DNA from: Oscillospiraceae bacterium
GTDB taxonomy: Bacteria > Bacillota_A > Clostridia > Oscillospirales > Oscillospiraceae
NCBI GenBank assembly: GCA_015067895.1
Contig: SVLP01000001.1
Coordinates: 124,001-188,000 of the forward strand
Length of the DNA stretch: 64,000 nucleotides
Direction: 5' to 3'
Position numbers and translations under genes: made by a program. The notes beneath the pieces were generated by a model. The model was not told where the DNA came from. It saw only the letters and a program-made list of their open reading frames with translations, and made no database searches. Below are positions 18,809 through 27,944 of the stretch, piece after piece (the stretch's first letter is position 1; every line of letters begins with the position of its first letter).

Positions 18809-19711
18809 ATGCGGCCTGAGAAGCTTCGCATCGGCCCGAGAACCATCAAGACCGCTGCAGCGGTCATCATCGCCATGGTCATCGTGCATTTTTACGGGAC
18901 GACCACGTCCCGGCTGACCTTCGCCATGCTCGGTGCCATGGCGGCGGTGGAGCCCACTTTCAAGGATTCCCTGCGCTCGTGCATGGCCCAGATCGTGGGC
19001 GTGTTTTTCGGCTCGCTGGTGGGCGTGGTGCTGCTGGCCATCCCCATGCATCCGCTGCTGCGCACGGGCATCGGCATCGTGCTGGCCATCACGCTGTATA
19101 ATACCTTCCGGATCCGCTTTTCCCCGTCGCTGCCCTGTCTGATCGTGCTGACCCTGTGCATCACCCCGGACATCCAGCCCATGAGCTATGCCCTGGGGCG
19201 CATCTGGGACACGGCCATCGGTCTGGCGGTGGGACTGACCATCAATACCCTGGTCTTCCCCTATGACAACAGCCGCCAGATTCGGGATACCATCGAGAGC
19301 CTCGACCGGGAGCTGCTTCGGTTCCTGGAGGAGATGTTCGACGGGGACGAGGTGCTGCCCGACGCCGCCGAAATGGAACAGAAGGTGGGGGATATGGCCC
19401 GACAGCTTACGCTCTTTTCCGACCAGCGGCTCTGGATGCGCCGAAGCTCCCAGAAAAAGCAGATCGAATCCTTCCGGGTTTGCCAGGGCAAGGCCCGGGA
19501 GCTGCTGGCGAGGATGGAGATCCTCAGCCGTATGGAGCAGCCCGGACGGCTGAGCCGGGAGAACCGGAACCGGCTCCGGGCCTGCGGCGCGGTGATCGGG
19601 GATCGGCGGCCCCTGAAGAACCCCAAGGAGCGGGACATCGTGGTCAATTACCACGTGGCCCAGATCCTGAAGCTGCGCAGGGAGCTGCTGGAGGCCCTGC
19701 GGGAGAAATGA
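18809..19711 (+). CDS. Aromatic-acid exporter (FUSC/ArAE-type) family membrane protein
   Basis: This 300-residue protein has an N-terminal membrane domain (about residues 12-150) with repeated hydrophobic helices and the TFAMLGAMAAVEPTFKDSLRSC motif of the DUF939/FUSC family. It is followed by a soluble, highly charged helical C-terminal half (about 155-300) containing a DNSRQIRDTIESLDRELLRF coiled region. Such proteins are proposed to relieve accumulation of aromatic carboxylates. The start at 18809 is preferred over an ATG at 18803 because AAGGAGG is only one base from the latter. It follows the MATE gene on the same strand, which suggests an efflux unit. Confidence 0.8.
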   Translation: MRPEKLRIGPRTIKTAAAVIIAMVIVHFYGTTTSRLTFAMLGAMAAVEPTFKDSLRSCMAQIVGVFFGSLVGVVLLAIPMHPLLRTGIGIVLAITLYNTFRIRFSPSLPCLIVLTLCITPDIQPMSYALGRIWDTAIGLAVGLTINTLVFPYDNSRQIRDTIESLDRELLRFLEEMFDGDEVLPDAAEMEQKVGDMARQLTLFSDQRLWMRRSSQKKQIESFRVCQGKARELLARMEILSRMEQPGRLSRENRNRLRACGAVIGDRRPLKNPKERDIVVNYHVAQILKLRRELLEALREK

Positions 19712-19754
19712 CGGAAAAACGAGGGGATGTAAAGAAACGCATAGGGATCCAAAC

Positions 19755-19810
19755 AACATACAGCAGCAGTGACCACACAAACAAGTGGGACACTGCTGCT
19801 GTTTTCTATG
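19755..19810 (+). terminator. Terminator downstream of the MATE/FUSC genes
   Basis: CAGCAGCAGTG (19761-19771) pairs with CACTGCTGCTG (19791-19801), followed by TTTTCT. The stem extends outward with ACATA/TATGT. Confidence 0.75.
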
Positions 19811-19841
19811 TTGGATCAATCGGATCAGGTGACCACATCCA

Positions 19842-19947
19842 TGTCATCGCGAGCCCGTAAGGGCGCGGCGATCTCCTGGTACGATGTGCAGATTTGCGAC
19901 GCAGTACCAGGAGATTGCCGCGTCGCCTGTCGGCTCCTCGCAATGAC
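19842..19947. repeat. Intergenic palindromic repeat, family B (copy 2)
   Basis: Ends TGTCATCGCGAGCC and CTCCTCGCAATGACA, with an inner hairpin of TCTCCTGGTAC and GTACCAGGAGA. Apart from this element and the terminator, the 315-base gap between 19711 and 20027 holds nothing recognisable. Confidence 0.85.
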
Positions 19948-20026
19948 AGCGGCAGATGGTTCTTCTGATTGACTCATGCATGACCCGAATCCTTATTCAG
20001 GTTTCTTTACAGCCCCTTTGCTGTGT

Positions 20027-21373
20027 TTACTCGCCAACTGCCTTGTTGGTCAGCATGGTGAAAAGCAGCTTTGCCATGTTGGGCTTACCCATCCGGGTGT
20101 GGCCCTCGCCGAAGCGCATGGCCTCGTCGCCCGCCCGCTTCCAGGTGGGCAGTCCCTTGGCGTTGGGGCTGCCGGTCTTGACGAAGTTACAGAGGTAGGT
20201 GGTCATCTGGTCGCTGAGGAGCCGATCCTTGTCCGTCATGGGCCGCCAGCAGTTGTCCAGGGTGCCGAACCAGTACCACAGGTCGCTGGAGTGCCAGGCA
20301 CCGTTTTTGTCGCCGGGGAGCATCCGGTCGAAGAACCAGCAGTAGCTCTTGTGATCCTGCCGGGCGCACCAGTCCCGGGCCATGGTGAAGAGGATGGGGG
20401 GCATCATATCGTGGCTGGTGGAACCGGCCATGTAGGGGATGTGGCGGAATTCACCCTTTTCCGCCAGCTCCGCGCCGGAGCCCACCACGAAAGCACCGTC
20501 GATGCAGGGGAAGCAGCCGCCGCCCTTGACCTCCTTCTTCGTGGCCTGCCAGGCTTCAAAGAGGGCGGCAGGGGAGAGGGCGCGGAAGGCGGTCAGAGAG
20601 TCGCAGCCCGCCTTTTTCATGCAGGCGTCCCAGAAATCGTAGGTCTTCTCCGCAGGGACGGAGGCCAGGAGCTTGCTGACACCGCCGCCGCTGGACAGAA
20701 CCGCCCGGTGGAACAGGCCCTTGGTCAGGGGGCTCATGCAGTGCTGCTGGACGCTCATGGCACCGGCGCTCTGGCCCATGATGGTCACATTGTCCGGATC
20801 GCCGCCGAAGGATGCGATGTTGTCGCGCACCCACTGCATGGCAGTCATTTGGTCGTACAGGCCGTAGTTGCCGGTGTGTCCCGCCTCGGCCTTCAGCTCC
20901 GGCAGACACACGAAGCCCATGGGGCCCAGACGGTAATTGATGGTGACGCCGATGACGCCCTTGGCGGGCCACACGGGGCCGTCGAAGTGCTTTTCATGGC
21001 CGCAGCCGCCGGTGAAGCCGCCGCCGTGGATGTAGAAGAGGACGGGGAGAGCGTCGCCGGGCTTGGCGGTGTCCGGGGTGAAGATGTTCAGGAACAGGCA
21101 GTCCTCACTGTAGGTGTAGGTCTCGCCTTTGCGGAACTCGTTGTAGTAGAAGACCTTTTTCAGGTTCTCCTCCTCATTGTAGAAGGCCCGGGGCTGGTAG
21201 GAGCAGTGGCCGTAGCCGGTGGCGTCGTAGACGCCATCCCAATGGGTCACCTGCTTCGGATACTCCCAGCGGCCTGCGGTGGCGTAGCGGATGCCCTTGT
21301 AGGCGGCGGTTCCAGGAACCCGGCCAGCAGTGCCCCGCAGCGCACCGCAGGGGGTGTTGATGATGTAGTCCAT
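20027..21373 (-). CDS. Type-B carboxylesterase
   Basis: This 448-residue alpha/beta hydrolase is of the carboxylesterase B/cholinesterase family. The oxyanion-hole strand is LPVLFYIHGGGFTGG (about residues 107-121) and the nucleophile elbow is VTIMGQSAGAMSVQ (about 195-208) with Ser in GQSAG. SEDCLFLNIFTP (about 89-100) is also characteristic. No signal peptide is seen, so it probably hydrolyses small esters in the cytoplasm, such as acetyl groups from glycans or xenobiotics. The ATG at 21373 follows AGGAGGGA. It lies downstream of the pullulanase gene but is a separate unit on the same strand. Natural substrate unknown. Confidence 0.9.
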   Translation of the reverse strand: MDYIINTPCGALRGTAGRVPGTAAYKGIRYATAGRWEYPKQVTHWDGVYDATGYGHCSYQPRAFYNEEENLKKVFYYNEFRKGETYTYSEDCLFLNIFTPDTAKPGDALPVLFYIHGGGFTGGCGHEKHFDGPVWPAKGVIGVTINYRLGPMGFVCLPELKAEAGHTGNYGLYDQMTAMQWVRDNIASFGGDPDNVTIMGQSAGAMSVQQHCMSPLTKGLFHRAVLSSGGGVSKLLASVPAEKTYDFWDACMKKAGCDSLTAFRALSPAALFEAWQATKKEVKGGGCFPCIDGAFVVGSGAELAEKGEFRHIPYMAGSTSHDMMPPILFTMARDWCARQDHKSYCWFFDRMLPGDKNGAWHSSDLWYWFGTLDNCWRPMTDKDRLLSDQMTTYLCNFVKTGSPNAKGLPTWKRAGDEAMRFGEGHTRMGKPNMAKLLFTMLTNKAVGE

Positions 21374-21454
21374 GGGAATCCCTCCTGTTTTGTGATAGCT
21401 ATATTTTACCAGATAAAGCCGGGAATGTCGACCGTTTTTGAGGATGTTTCGGCA

Positions 21455-21482
21455 AAAAATGGGCGGCCCTTGCGGGCCGCCC
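21455..21482 (-). terminator. Terminator of the pullulanase gene
   Basis: GGGCGGCCC, loop TTGC, GGGCCGCCC. On the minus strand the stem is followed by ATTTTTT. Confidence 0.85.
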
Positions 21483-21503
21483 GGTGCTTAAGGGTTATGG
21501 GGA

Positions 21504-24500
21504 TCAGGGATTCATGGAAGCGTAGGGGGTCTTGGAGAAGGCCCAATCCTTGATGACCACATTGTCAGCGAAGGTCAGATTCTCCAGAGCGGAGCAGCCG
21601 TAGAAGGCACCCTCGCAGATGGTCTCCACGACCTCCAGGTTGATGGTGGTCAGGGTGGTGACGTTCTTGAAGGCGTAGTTGCGGATCTCCTCGATGGACT
21701 CGGGCAGGATCACGGTGGTCAGGTTGGGCAGCTCGTAGAAGGCCATCTGGCCGACAGCATTGACGCCCTCCTCGATGACGACGGTGGTGATCTGCTCAGC
21801 ATACTCGCCCCAGGGCAGGGTCAGGACGCCACCCACCTTATGGTAATTAGCCATGTTGCACTTGCCCTCGAAGCGCTCCTCGGTGGGAGACACGGTCAGG
21901 ACGCCGTCGGAGTTCAGCACCCAGGTGGTGTAGCCAGACCAGCCCTCGGCGATGACCTCGACATCGGCCTCCTCGGCCTTGACCAGGATCATGGCGGAGG
22001 TGGCGGCGACATTGACGGAGCCCTCGACGGTCTCGATGATCTCGGTACCGGCGGTGGCAGCGTTGACGTAGACGTTCCACTGGCCCTCGGGCAGGGCGAC
22101 GACGGCGTCAGTACCGGCGTTGATGACGGTCAGGATCTCGGCGTTCTCAACCTTGCCGCCCTTGTTCAGGATGGCGATGACGTTGTCGGAGCCGGTGTTC
22201 AGGGCGGACATGGCGGACAGGATCTCAGCCTGCTCGGTCATGCGCAGGGCGGGATGGGCCTTACGGAAGGCGATCAGACCCTTGTAGTAGTTGTAGGAGG
22301 CAGCGTTCAGCTCGTTCTGGAGCTCGGCCCACTTGAAGGAGTTGACGCCGTCGCCGGAGGAGTAGGAGTTGTGGTCGAAGACGAAGTTGTTCTCGGCGTC
22401 GACGGTGGGCTTGGAGCGGAGCATCTCCTCACCGGCGTGGATGAAGGGAACGCCCTGGGCGGTGATGTAGTAGGCAGCGGCCAGGTTGTTGTAGCGGGCA
22501 GCCTGCTCGGCGACGACGGCGGCGTTCTCAGCGGAGAGGGCCAGGCCGTTCAGATCCAGAGAATCGACGGTGAAGTTGTCGAACAGGGTGTAGTTGTCGT
22601 GGCAGGAGGCGTAGTTGACGGTCTGCAGGGGGGTGTCAACGCGCTCGGAGTTGGAGCCCCACTTGGAGTAGGCCATGTAGGAGTCGGTGACGGTCTGCTT
22701 GGTACCGCCGTTCATGCCGCAGACGAAGCCCTTGTCGGTGGCGGTGAAGACGCCGCCGTGGATGACGTTGCGGATGGTGTCGTTGAAGAAGGCGAAGACA
22801 CCGGCCTCGGTGGCTACCAGCTTGTCGTTGGGCTGGATGGTCATCTTCTTGGAGTAGGGATCGTTGGCCCACTCGCCCTCATCCTTGGTGGTCCAGGAGC
22901 ACATCTCCCAGCCCTCGCCGTAGAAGATGATGTCGGGGTTGACGGCATGGACAGCGGCCATGACGGCGTTGATGGTCTCGTAGTCGATCAGGCCGACCAG
23001 ATCCCAGCGGAAGCCGTCGATGTGGTACTCCTCGCACCAGTACAGGACGGAGTCGACGATGTACTTGCTGACCATGCTGCGCTCGGAGGCGGTGTCGTTG
23101 CCGCAGCCGGAGTTGGACTGGTAGGAGCCATCGTCATGGACGCGGGAGAAGTAGCCGGGAACGATCTGGTTGAAGCAGAACTGACCTGCGTCAGCAACGT
23201 GGTTGTAGACAACGTCCATGATGACGCCGATGCCGTTGTCATGCAGGGACTGAACCATCTGCTTGAACTCATTGACGCGGACGGCACCGTTGTAGGGATC
23301 GGTGGAGTAGGAGCCCTCGGGAACGTTGTAGTTCTTGGGATCGTAGCCCCAGTTGTAGCCGCCGGTGGTCTCGTCGACGGAGTTGATGTCGTAGACGGGC
23401 AGCAGGTGGACGTAGTTGACGCCCAGGTCGACCATGTAGTCAACACCGGTGGAGATCTCGGTACCGGGAACGGTGGTGCCCTCCTCGGTGAAGGCCAGGA
23501 ACTTGCCCTTGTTCTCCATGCCGGAGGACTCGTCGATGGAGAAGTCGCGGACGTGCAGCTCCCAGATGACAGCGTCGGTGTAGTTGGACTGGGTCACGTA
23601 GTCGTCCTCAGCCCAGCCCTCGGGATCGGTGGAATCCAGGTCAATGACCATGGCGCGGTTGCCGTTGACGCCGGTGGTGCGGGCGTAGGGATCGCAGGCC
23701 TCGACGGTCTCGCCCTTGCGGGTGACGGAGTAGGTGTAGTAGGTGCCGTTCAGGTCGCCCTCGACAGTGGCGATCCAGGTGCCGTTGACATCCTTGGTCA
23801 TCTCGACCTGGCCCAGGCTCTCGCCGCCCTCACCGGCGGTGTACAGGTTCACAACGACCTGGGCAGCGGTGGGAGCCCACAGGCGGAAGGTGGTAGCCTC
23901 GGCAGTCCAGGTGGCGCCCAGGTCATCGCCCTCGTAGGTGTACTCAGCCTCGAAATCGGAGGTGGAGTAGGTGTTGGGGATGGTGACGACGCAGGGGACA
24001 TCGCCGAAGTACAGGGTGTAGACATTCATCTCGTCGATGATGCCCTCGTAGGTCAGCTTATAGGTGGTCTCGTCGATGACCTCAATGGCGGAGATGGTCA
24101 TCTGGCCGTCGGGGCCCTCCAGACGGAAGGTATCGACGGTGGGGTTCTCGATGGGGTAGGAGGTGGTGACCTCGATGGTGGAGGTCTTGTAGTCGTAAAC
24201 GGCAGCGGTGACCTTGGCACCCAGGACAGCCTGGGACTTGTCGGTCACGAAGTCGTTCAGAGCGGAGCCGGAGACGGCGTAGACATTGACAGTGCCGCCG
24301 GTGACATCGGAGATGTCGATGTGACGGTCGCCGTCGGGATCCTTGGTCCAGGCGGGAGTCTTGATGATGAAGCCGACCCAGGTATCGGAGGCATCGGCGT
24401 AGTAGGTAGCGACCTTCCACTGCTTGCCCTCGTACTCGACGGTCTCATCGGCGAACTTCCGGGTGGAGCTCAGGGACTCGACGCCGTTCCACATGTGGAC

Positions 24501-25235
24501 TTCCCAGTTGGAGTAGTCGCCGTCGGGACGGTAGTAGTGGACGTTGATGGTGATGTCGTACTCCACGGGCTCAACCACGGGAGGAGTGGTGGGCTCGGAG
24601 AGGATCTGGGTGGTCTCCAGAGTCTCGGTGTTCCAGGTGATGGTCACATCGGCCAGCTCGGTGGTGGTGAAGGTGAAGTTGCCGCCGTTGGCGCCGCCCT
24701 CGCCCCAGTTGGTGCCCCAGTCAGCGCCGGTGATCTTGTACTCATGGGTACCGGGCTCGACACTCTGGAAGGTCTTCTTGTACAGACCGTCAGCATCCAG
24801 GAACATCTTGTTCTCGGCATAGCCGGGAGTCCAGCCCACGCCGCACAGGGAATCGGAACCGGCGACATACAGATCGGCAATGTCGATCAGCTCCACGCCG
24901 ATCTCGGTGGTCTCGGCGTTGAAGGTAATGACGATGTTCTGAACCTTGGTGGTGTCCAGAACGTAGTTGCCGCCGTCCATGCCCCAGGAATTGCTCCAGG
25001 TGCCGTCGGTGACCTTGAACTCATGATGACCGGCGGGGACGTTGACGAAGTACTTCTCGTACAGGCCGTCCTCGTTCAGGGTCATCTTGTTGTTGACATC
25101 GCCGGGATTCCAGCCGCTGCCGCACAGCTCTTCGGTGCCGGCAACAGAATAATAGGCTTCCTCAGCGGACACGCTGGCGGGAACGAAGCTCAGCAGCATC
25201 GCGAACACCAGCAGCCAACTCATCAGCTTTTTCAT
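21504..25235 (-). CDS. Secreted type I pullulanase (GH13) with starch-binding modules and C-terminal LRR
   Basis: This 1243-residue extracellular enzyme hydrolyses alpha-1,6 branches of pullulan, starch or glycogen. The signal peptide is residues 1-24 (KKLMSWLLVFAMLLS, cleavage near VSAEE). Two tandem X25-like modules follow (about 28-115 and 120-200; both carry GWxPG...NKM...GLY). Next is a CBM41-type module (about 220-330, from ITINVHYYRPDGDYSNWEV) and a CBM48-like domain (about 450-560). The GH13 barrel has the type I signature YNWGYDP, catalytic Asp in GFRWDLVG, acid in FYGEGWEM and third Asp in CHDN. Residues about 1150-1243 are BspA-type LRR, unusual as a tail on a pullulanase. No SLH or sortase signal is visible. 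The start at 25235 follows GGAGGA; a LacI-type operator pair controls it. Confidence 0.93.
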   Translation of the reverse strand: MKKLMSWLLVFAMLLSFVPASVSAEEAYYSVAGTEELCGSGWNPGDVNNKMTLNEDGLYEKYFVNVPAGHHEFKVTDGTWSNSWGMDGGNYVLDTTKVQNIVITFNAETTEIGVELIDIADLYVAGSDSLCGVGWTPGYAENKMFLDADGLYKKTFQSVEPGTHEYKITGADWGTNWGEGGANGGNFTFTTTELADVTITWNTETLETTQILSEPTTPPVVEPVEYDITINVHYYRPDGDYSNWEVHMWNGVESLSSTRKFADETVEYEGKQWKVATYYADASDTWVGFIIKTPAWTKDPDGDRHIDISDVTGGTVNVYAVSGSALNDFVTDKSQAVLGAKVTAAVYDYKTSTIEVTTSYPIENPTVDTFRLEGPDGQMTISAIEVIDETTYKLTYEGIIDEMNVYTLYFGDVPCVVTIPNTYSTSDFEAEYTYEGDDLGATWTAEATTFRLWAPTAAQVVVNLYTAGEGGESLGQVEMTKDVNGTWIATVEGDLNGTYYTYSVTRKGETVEACDPYARTTGVNGNRAMVIDLDSTDPEGWAEDDYVTQSNYTDAVIWELHVRDFSIDESSGMENKGKFLAFTEEGTTVPGTEISTGVDYMVDLGVNYVHLLPVYDINSVDETTGGYNWGYDPKNYNVPEGSYSTDPYNGAVRVNEFKQMVQSLHDNGIGVIMDVVYNHVADAGQFCFNQIVPGYFSRVHDDGSYQSNSGCGNDTASERSMVSKYIVDSVLYWCEEYHIDGFRWDLVGLIDYETINAVMAAVHAVNPDIIFYGEGWEMCSWTTKDEGEWANDPYSKKMTIQPNDKLVATEAGVFAFFNDTIRNVIHGGVFTATDKGFVCGMNGGTKQTVTDSYMAYSKWGSNSERVDTPLQTVNYASCHDNYTLFDNFTVDSLDLNGLALSAENAAVVAEQAARYNNLAAAYYITAQGVPFIHAGEEMLRSKPTVDAENNFVFDHNSYSSGDGVNSFKWAELQNELNAASYNYYKGLIAFRKAHPALRMTEQAEILSAMSALNTGSDNVIAILNKGGKVENAEILTVINAGTDAVVALPEGQWNVYVNAATAGTEIIETVEGSVNVAATSAMILVKAEEADVEVIAEGWSGYTTWVLNSDGVLTVSPTEERFEGKCNMANYHKVGGVLTLPWGEYAEQITTVVIEEGVNAVGQMAFYELPNLTTVILPESIEEIRNYAFKNVTTLTTINLEVVETICEGAFYGCSALENLTFADNVVIKDWAFSKTPYASMNP

Positions 25236-25278
25236 GTTGAATTCTTCCTCCATTGTAAGTTTTTTGCGCAGTCGGCTC

Positions 25279-25331
25279 CGCAACCGATTGCGCTCAACAC
25301 ACATTATACGCACAACCGATTGCGCATGTAA
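25279..25331 (-). promoter_or_regulatory. Pullulanase promoter flanked by two LacI-family operators
   Basis: Minus-strand TTACAT (25326-25331) and TATAAT (25303-25308) are 17 bases apart. Near-palindromic operators CGCAACCGATTGCG (25279-25292) and CACAACCGATTGCG (25311-25324) lie 32 bases apart, about three helix turns. One sits at the start site and the other inside the promoter spacer. The CGCAAnCG core is typical of LacI-family sugar repressors (MalR-like). No LacI-family gene is in the window. Confidence 0.8.
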
Positions 25332-25463
25332 ATAGCTTTTCACGGGTTTATGAAAATTCTGGGAATCGAACAAAAAGAAGTCACAATTTTGTAACAATTT
25401 GACCATGGAAGTTGCGCGAGTGTTGCGCAGAAAAATGCCCGATTACAGGGGGGCGACACACGG

Positions 25464-25489
25464 AAGGCCCCGCCGGTTGGCGGGGCCTT
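25464..25489 (-). terminator. Hairpin after the PstS-like lipoprotein gene
   Basis: AAGGCCCCGCC, loop GGTT, GGCGGGGCCTT; a strong stem but a poor T tract. Confidence 0.6.
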
Positions 25490-25495
25490 GGAGGA

Positions 25496-27811
25496 TCATT
25501 CGAAGTTTACATAATCAACAGGGACGGTGAAGGAGTAGAGGATGTTCCCGTCGGCAAGGCAGACGTTCAGGGAGCCGTCGCGCTGGGGATAGATGCTTTC
25601 GATGGCCATGTCCTGCTCGGGCAGGGGGACATCCACGTATTCCGGGGACTTGCTGGCGGTGGGGACACCGTCGCGCCAGTTGTCCTTGACAAGCACCGTC
25701 CAGGGTACCTGCTTGCCGGATCCCAGATCGTAGAGGAAGAAGGTCTCGTGGGGGTAGACGATCCGATCCTCCACCTCGTCGGCCATGTGGTAGGGGCTGC
25801 CGCCCTGGAACACCAGGTACTTGCCGCCCAGATTCCACAGATCCCAGTCCAGCATCCAAATTTCCACATCGGAGACGTCCACACCGTACTCGGCGTAGAA
25901 ATCGCTGATGACCGCTTCGGTGAACCAGGTGTTCAGATGCTCCATGACCTCAGCGTTGATCTTCGCGGCGTTGGGGTGTACCTCCTCCTTCAGGAAGCCG
26001 CAGGAGACGAGGGCATCGGAATTATAGGCGTAGCGGCTGTCCCGGTCGGTGATGCGCCAGTTTTGGTGGGCGAGGATGTTTTCATGGAGGACGGCATCGC
26101 CAAAGTCCCGGGACTGCTCACAGACCAGCGTCCCGTCCGGGAGCTTGCTGAGGGGGATGCGCTCGCCGGTGAGGAAATAGGGGTTGTCCTGGTCGATGTA
26201 GATGGCATCGTGGGTCACGTGCCAGCCGGTCAGGGGCAGTCCCGCGAAGTCCTGCTTCATGTCCGGGTACACGCCCCAGTCGTCCATGGGATTCAGGGAG
26301 TAGCTGCGCACTGCTTCATTGAGCGCGGCATCCGCATCCACACCCTGACAGAAGAGGTCTTCCACAGCCAGCCGTCTGCCGGTCAGCAGATCCCAGGTGG
26401 CGGTCTCGGTGCGCCAGGGGAGGTAGGCACTGCCCATCTGGTTGTTGCTGCCGCAGACGGTGACAGCCACGGAGAGATAGCCGTTCTTTGCGGTGACGAT
26501 GCAGCTGTACTGCGCGCCCTCGGGGGTGGCGGCGGCGATCTCCCAGGGCACCTGGGAGGCGTACTGGCCGAACTCCCGGCCCCGGTTCTGGAGCTGGATC
26601 CACTGCTCCAGCTCCTGCCGGGCGGCGGGGATCCATTCCATCTGAGCCGCGATGAAGGCGTTGATCTCCTCGGCCAGGGCCTGGTCGGTCAGACCCACGA
26701 TCCGGGCAACCCCGTCCACATACTCCACGGGCAGAAATTCGGAGAACTCATCGCCCCAGTCGGTGTGGGTGACCTGGGACAGGTTCCACTCGCTGGTGTC
26801 GGGCGCGTCGGCGGCGGAACCGGTGCCGGTGCCCTGCCAGAGGGTGAGCTTCTGCTCTTCGTAGTCGAAGCCGATGTCCTCCAGGGTGACATAGCCAGCC
26901 TTCGCGATGGCGGTCTGGCCGTCGTAGGAGGTGATCCAGCGAACCAAGGCCCGCACGATGCTGTCCTCCGGCTCGTCGGCGCGGAAGATGGCGTAGTTTT
27001 CGCCCAGCAGGGGGTATTCTCCGGCGGCCATGGTTCGCTTGCTGGGGGCAACGCCGTCGACCTGGATGAACTTGATCTCGTCGCCGTTGCCGTACATGTC
27101 GGCGGCGTAGGCGTAGACGGAATAGCCGATGGCTCCGGCGGCGTTGTCGTTGACGGCCACCACGTCCATCAGACCCTCCATGGTGGCGGGCTGCCACTCC
27201 CTGGGCGCGTGCATCAGGGGCACATCGCCCATGAACTGCACCATATAGTTCTGGGAGCCGGAGTCATAGTTGCGCTGGTAGGGGATGATCGGGAGGTCTT
27301 CACCGCCGACCTCCTTCCAGTTGGTGATCTTGCCGGAGTAGATGTCCCGCAGCTGCTGCTGAGTCAGGGTATCCACGGGATTGTCGGCGTTGACCACGAA
27401 GACGAAGCCCTCTCTGGCCACGGGGACGGCTTCCAGCTCCACGTCCTGCTCCTTCGCGATGTCCCACTGATCCTGGGAGGGAGGCGTGGAGAAGATCAGC
27501 TGGACGGTGCCGTCGAGGAGGTTGTAGAAGGAGCTCCAGGTGGTGGAGTGGGCCACCTGGGCGGTGGCTTCTTCCAGGTCAATGTCGAAAATGGCGGCCC
27601 GGATTCCGGCTTCCAGGGGGATCAGGGAGGTGGAGCCGTCCATGGCGGGCAGGTTCTCACGCAGAGCCAGCAGATCCGCACCGGTGGCGGCGGAGGGAAC
27701 GGTGGACTCGATGGGAAGGGTGGTTTCGTTCGGAATGGTCGTTTCTGTCGGCGGCGTGGTGCAGCCGGTCAGCAGAAGCAGAGCAAGCAGGATGCACAGC
27801 AGGCGTTTCAT
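25496..27811 (-). CDS. Lipoprotein with PstS-like phosphate-binding domain and DUF3298-like C-terminus
   Basis: This 771-residue protein has a lipoprotein signal (LLLLTGC, Cys near residue 17) and a Thr-rich linker. A PstS-type periplasmic-binding domain follows (about residues 48-330). It shows GSTSLIPLEAGIR and the QQLRDIYSGKITNWKEVGG and YDSGSQNYMV motifs typical of phosphate binders. Residues about 350-771 form a second region containing TWDLLTGRRLAVEDLFCQG, the signature of DUF3298 (RsiV-like) domains. A phosphate-binder fused to such a domain is not a standard transporter subunit, and no pstCAB genes are adjacent. A role as sensor or surface-bound ligand binder is inferred. The start follows GGAGGGAT. 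Confidence 0.82.
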   Translation of the reverse strand: MKRLLCILLALLLLTGCTTPPTETTIPNETTLPIESTVPSAATGADLLALRENLPAMDGSTSLIPLEAGIRAAIFDIDLEEATAQVAHSTTWSSFYNLLDGTVQLIFSTPPSQDQWDIAKEQDVELEAVPVAREGFVFVVNADNPVDTLTQQQLRDIYSGKITNWKEVGGEDLPIIPYQRNYDSGSQNYMVQFMGDVPLMHAPREWQPATMEGLMDVVAVNDNAAGAIGYSVYAYAADMYGNGDEIKFIQVDGVAPSKRTMAAGEYPLLGENYAIFRADEPEDSIVRALVRWITSYDGQTAIAKAGYVTLEDIGFDYEEQKLTLWQGTGTGSAADAPDTSEWNLSQVTHTDWGDEFSEFLPVEYVDGVARIVGLTDQALAEEINAFIAAQMEWIPAARQELEQWIQLQNRGREFGQYASQVPWEIAAATPEGAQYSCIVTAKNGYLSVAVTVCGSNNQMGSAYLPWRTETATWDLLTGRRLAVEDLFCQGVDADAALNEAVRSYSLNPMDDWGVYPDMKQDFAGLPLTGWHVTHDAIYIDQDNPYFLTGERIPLSKLPDGTLVCEQSRDFGDAVLHENILAHQNWRITDRDSRYAYNSDALVSCGFLKEEVHPNAAKINAEVMEHLNTWFTEAVISDFYAEYGVDVSDVEIWMLDWDLWNLGGKYLVFQGGSPYHMADEVEDRIVYPHETFFLYDLGSGKQVPWTVLVKDNWRDGVPTASKSPEYVDVPLPEQDMAIESIYPQRDGSLNVCLADGNILYSFTVPVDYVNFE

Positions 27812-27903
27812 GGGGATCCCTCCTTATACGATCTTGGATAATCCTATGATATCATCCCGGCGGGGAGGGGGCAAGGGGTGCGGCGGAAATTCAGAATTCT
27901 TCA

Positions 27904-27931
27904 GAAAAAGGGGCCCGCAGACGCGGGCCCC
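27904..27931 (-). terminator. Terminator of the phosphoribosyltransferase gene
   Basis: GGGGCCCGC, loop AGAC, GCGGGCCCC. On the minus strand it is followed by a T run. Confidence 0.85.
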
Positions 27932-27944
27932 TGGTGTGGAATGA

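Noticed and set aside
21840..25331. A 1163-codon open frame on the plus strand opposite the pullulanase gene
   Set aside because: It is a mirror of a GC-rich, codon-biased gene: low-complexity Gly/Val/Asp composition, no ribosome site and no domain.
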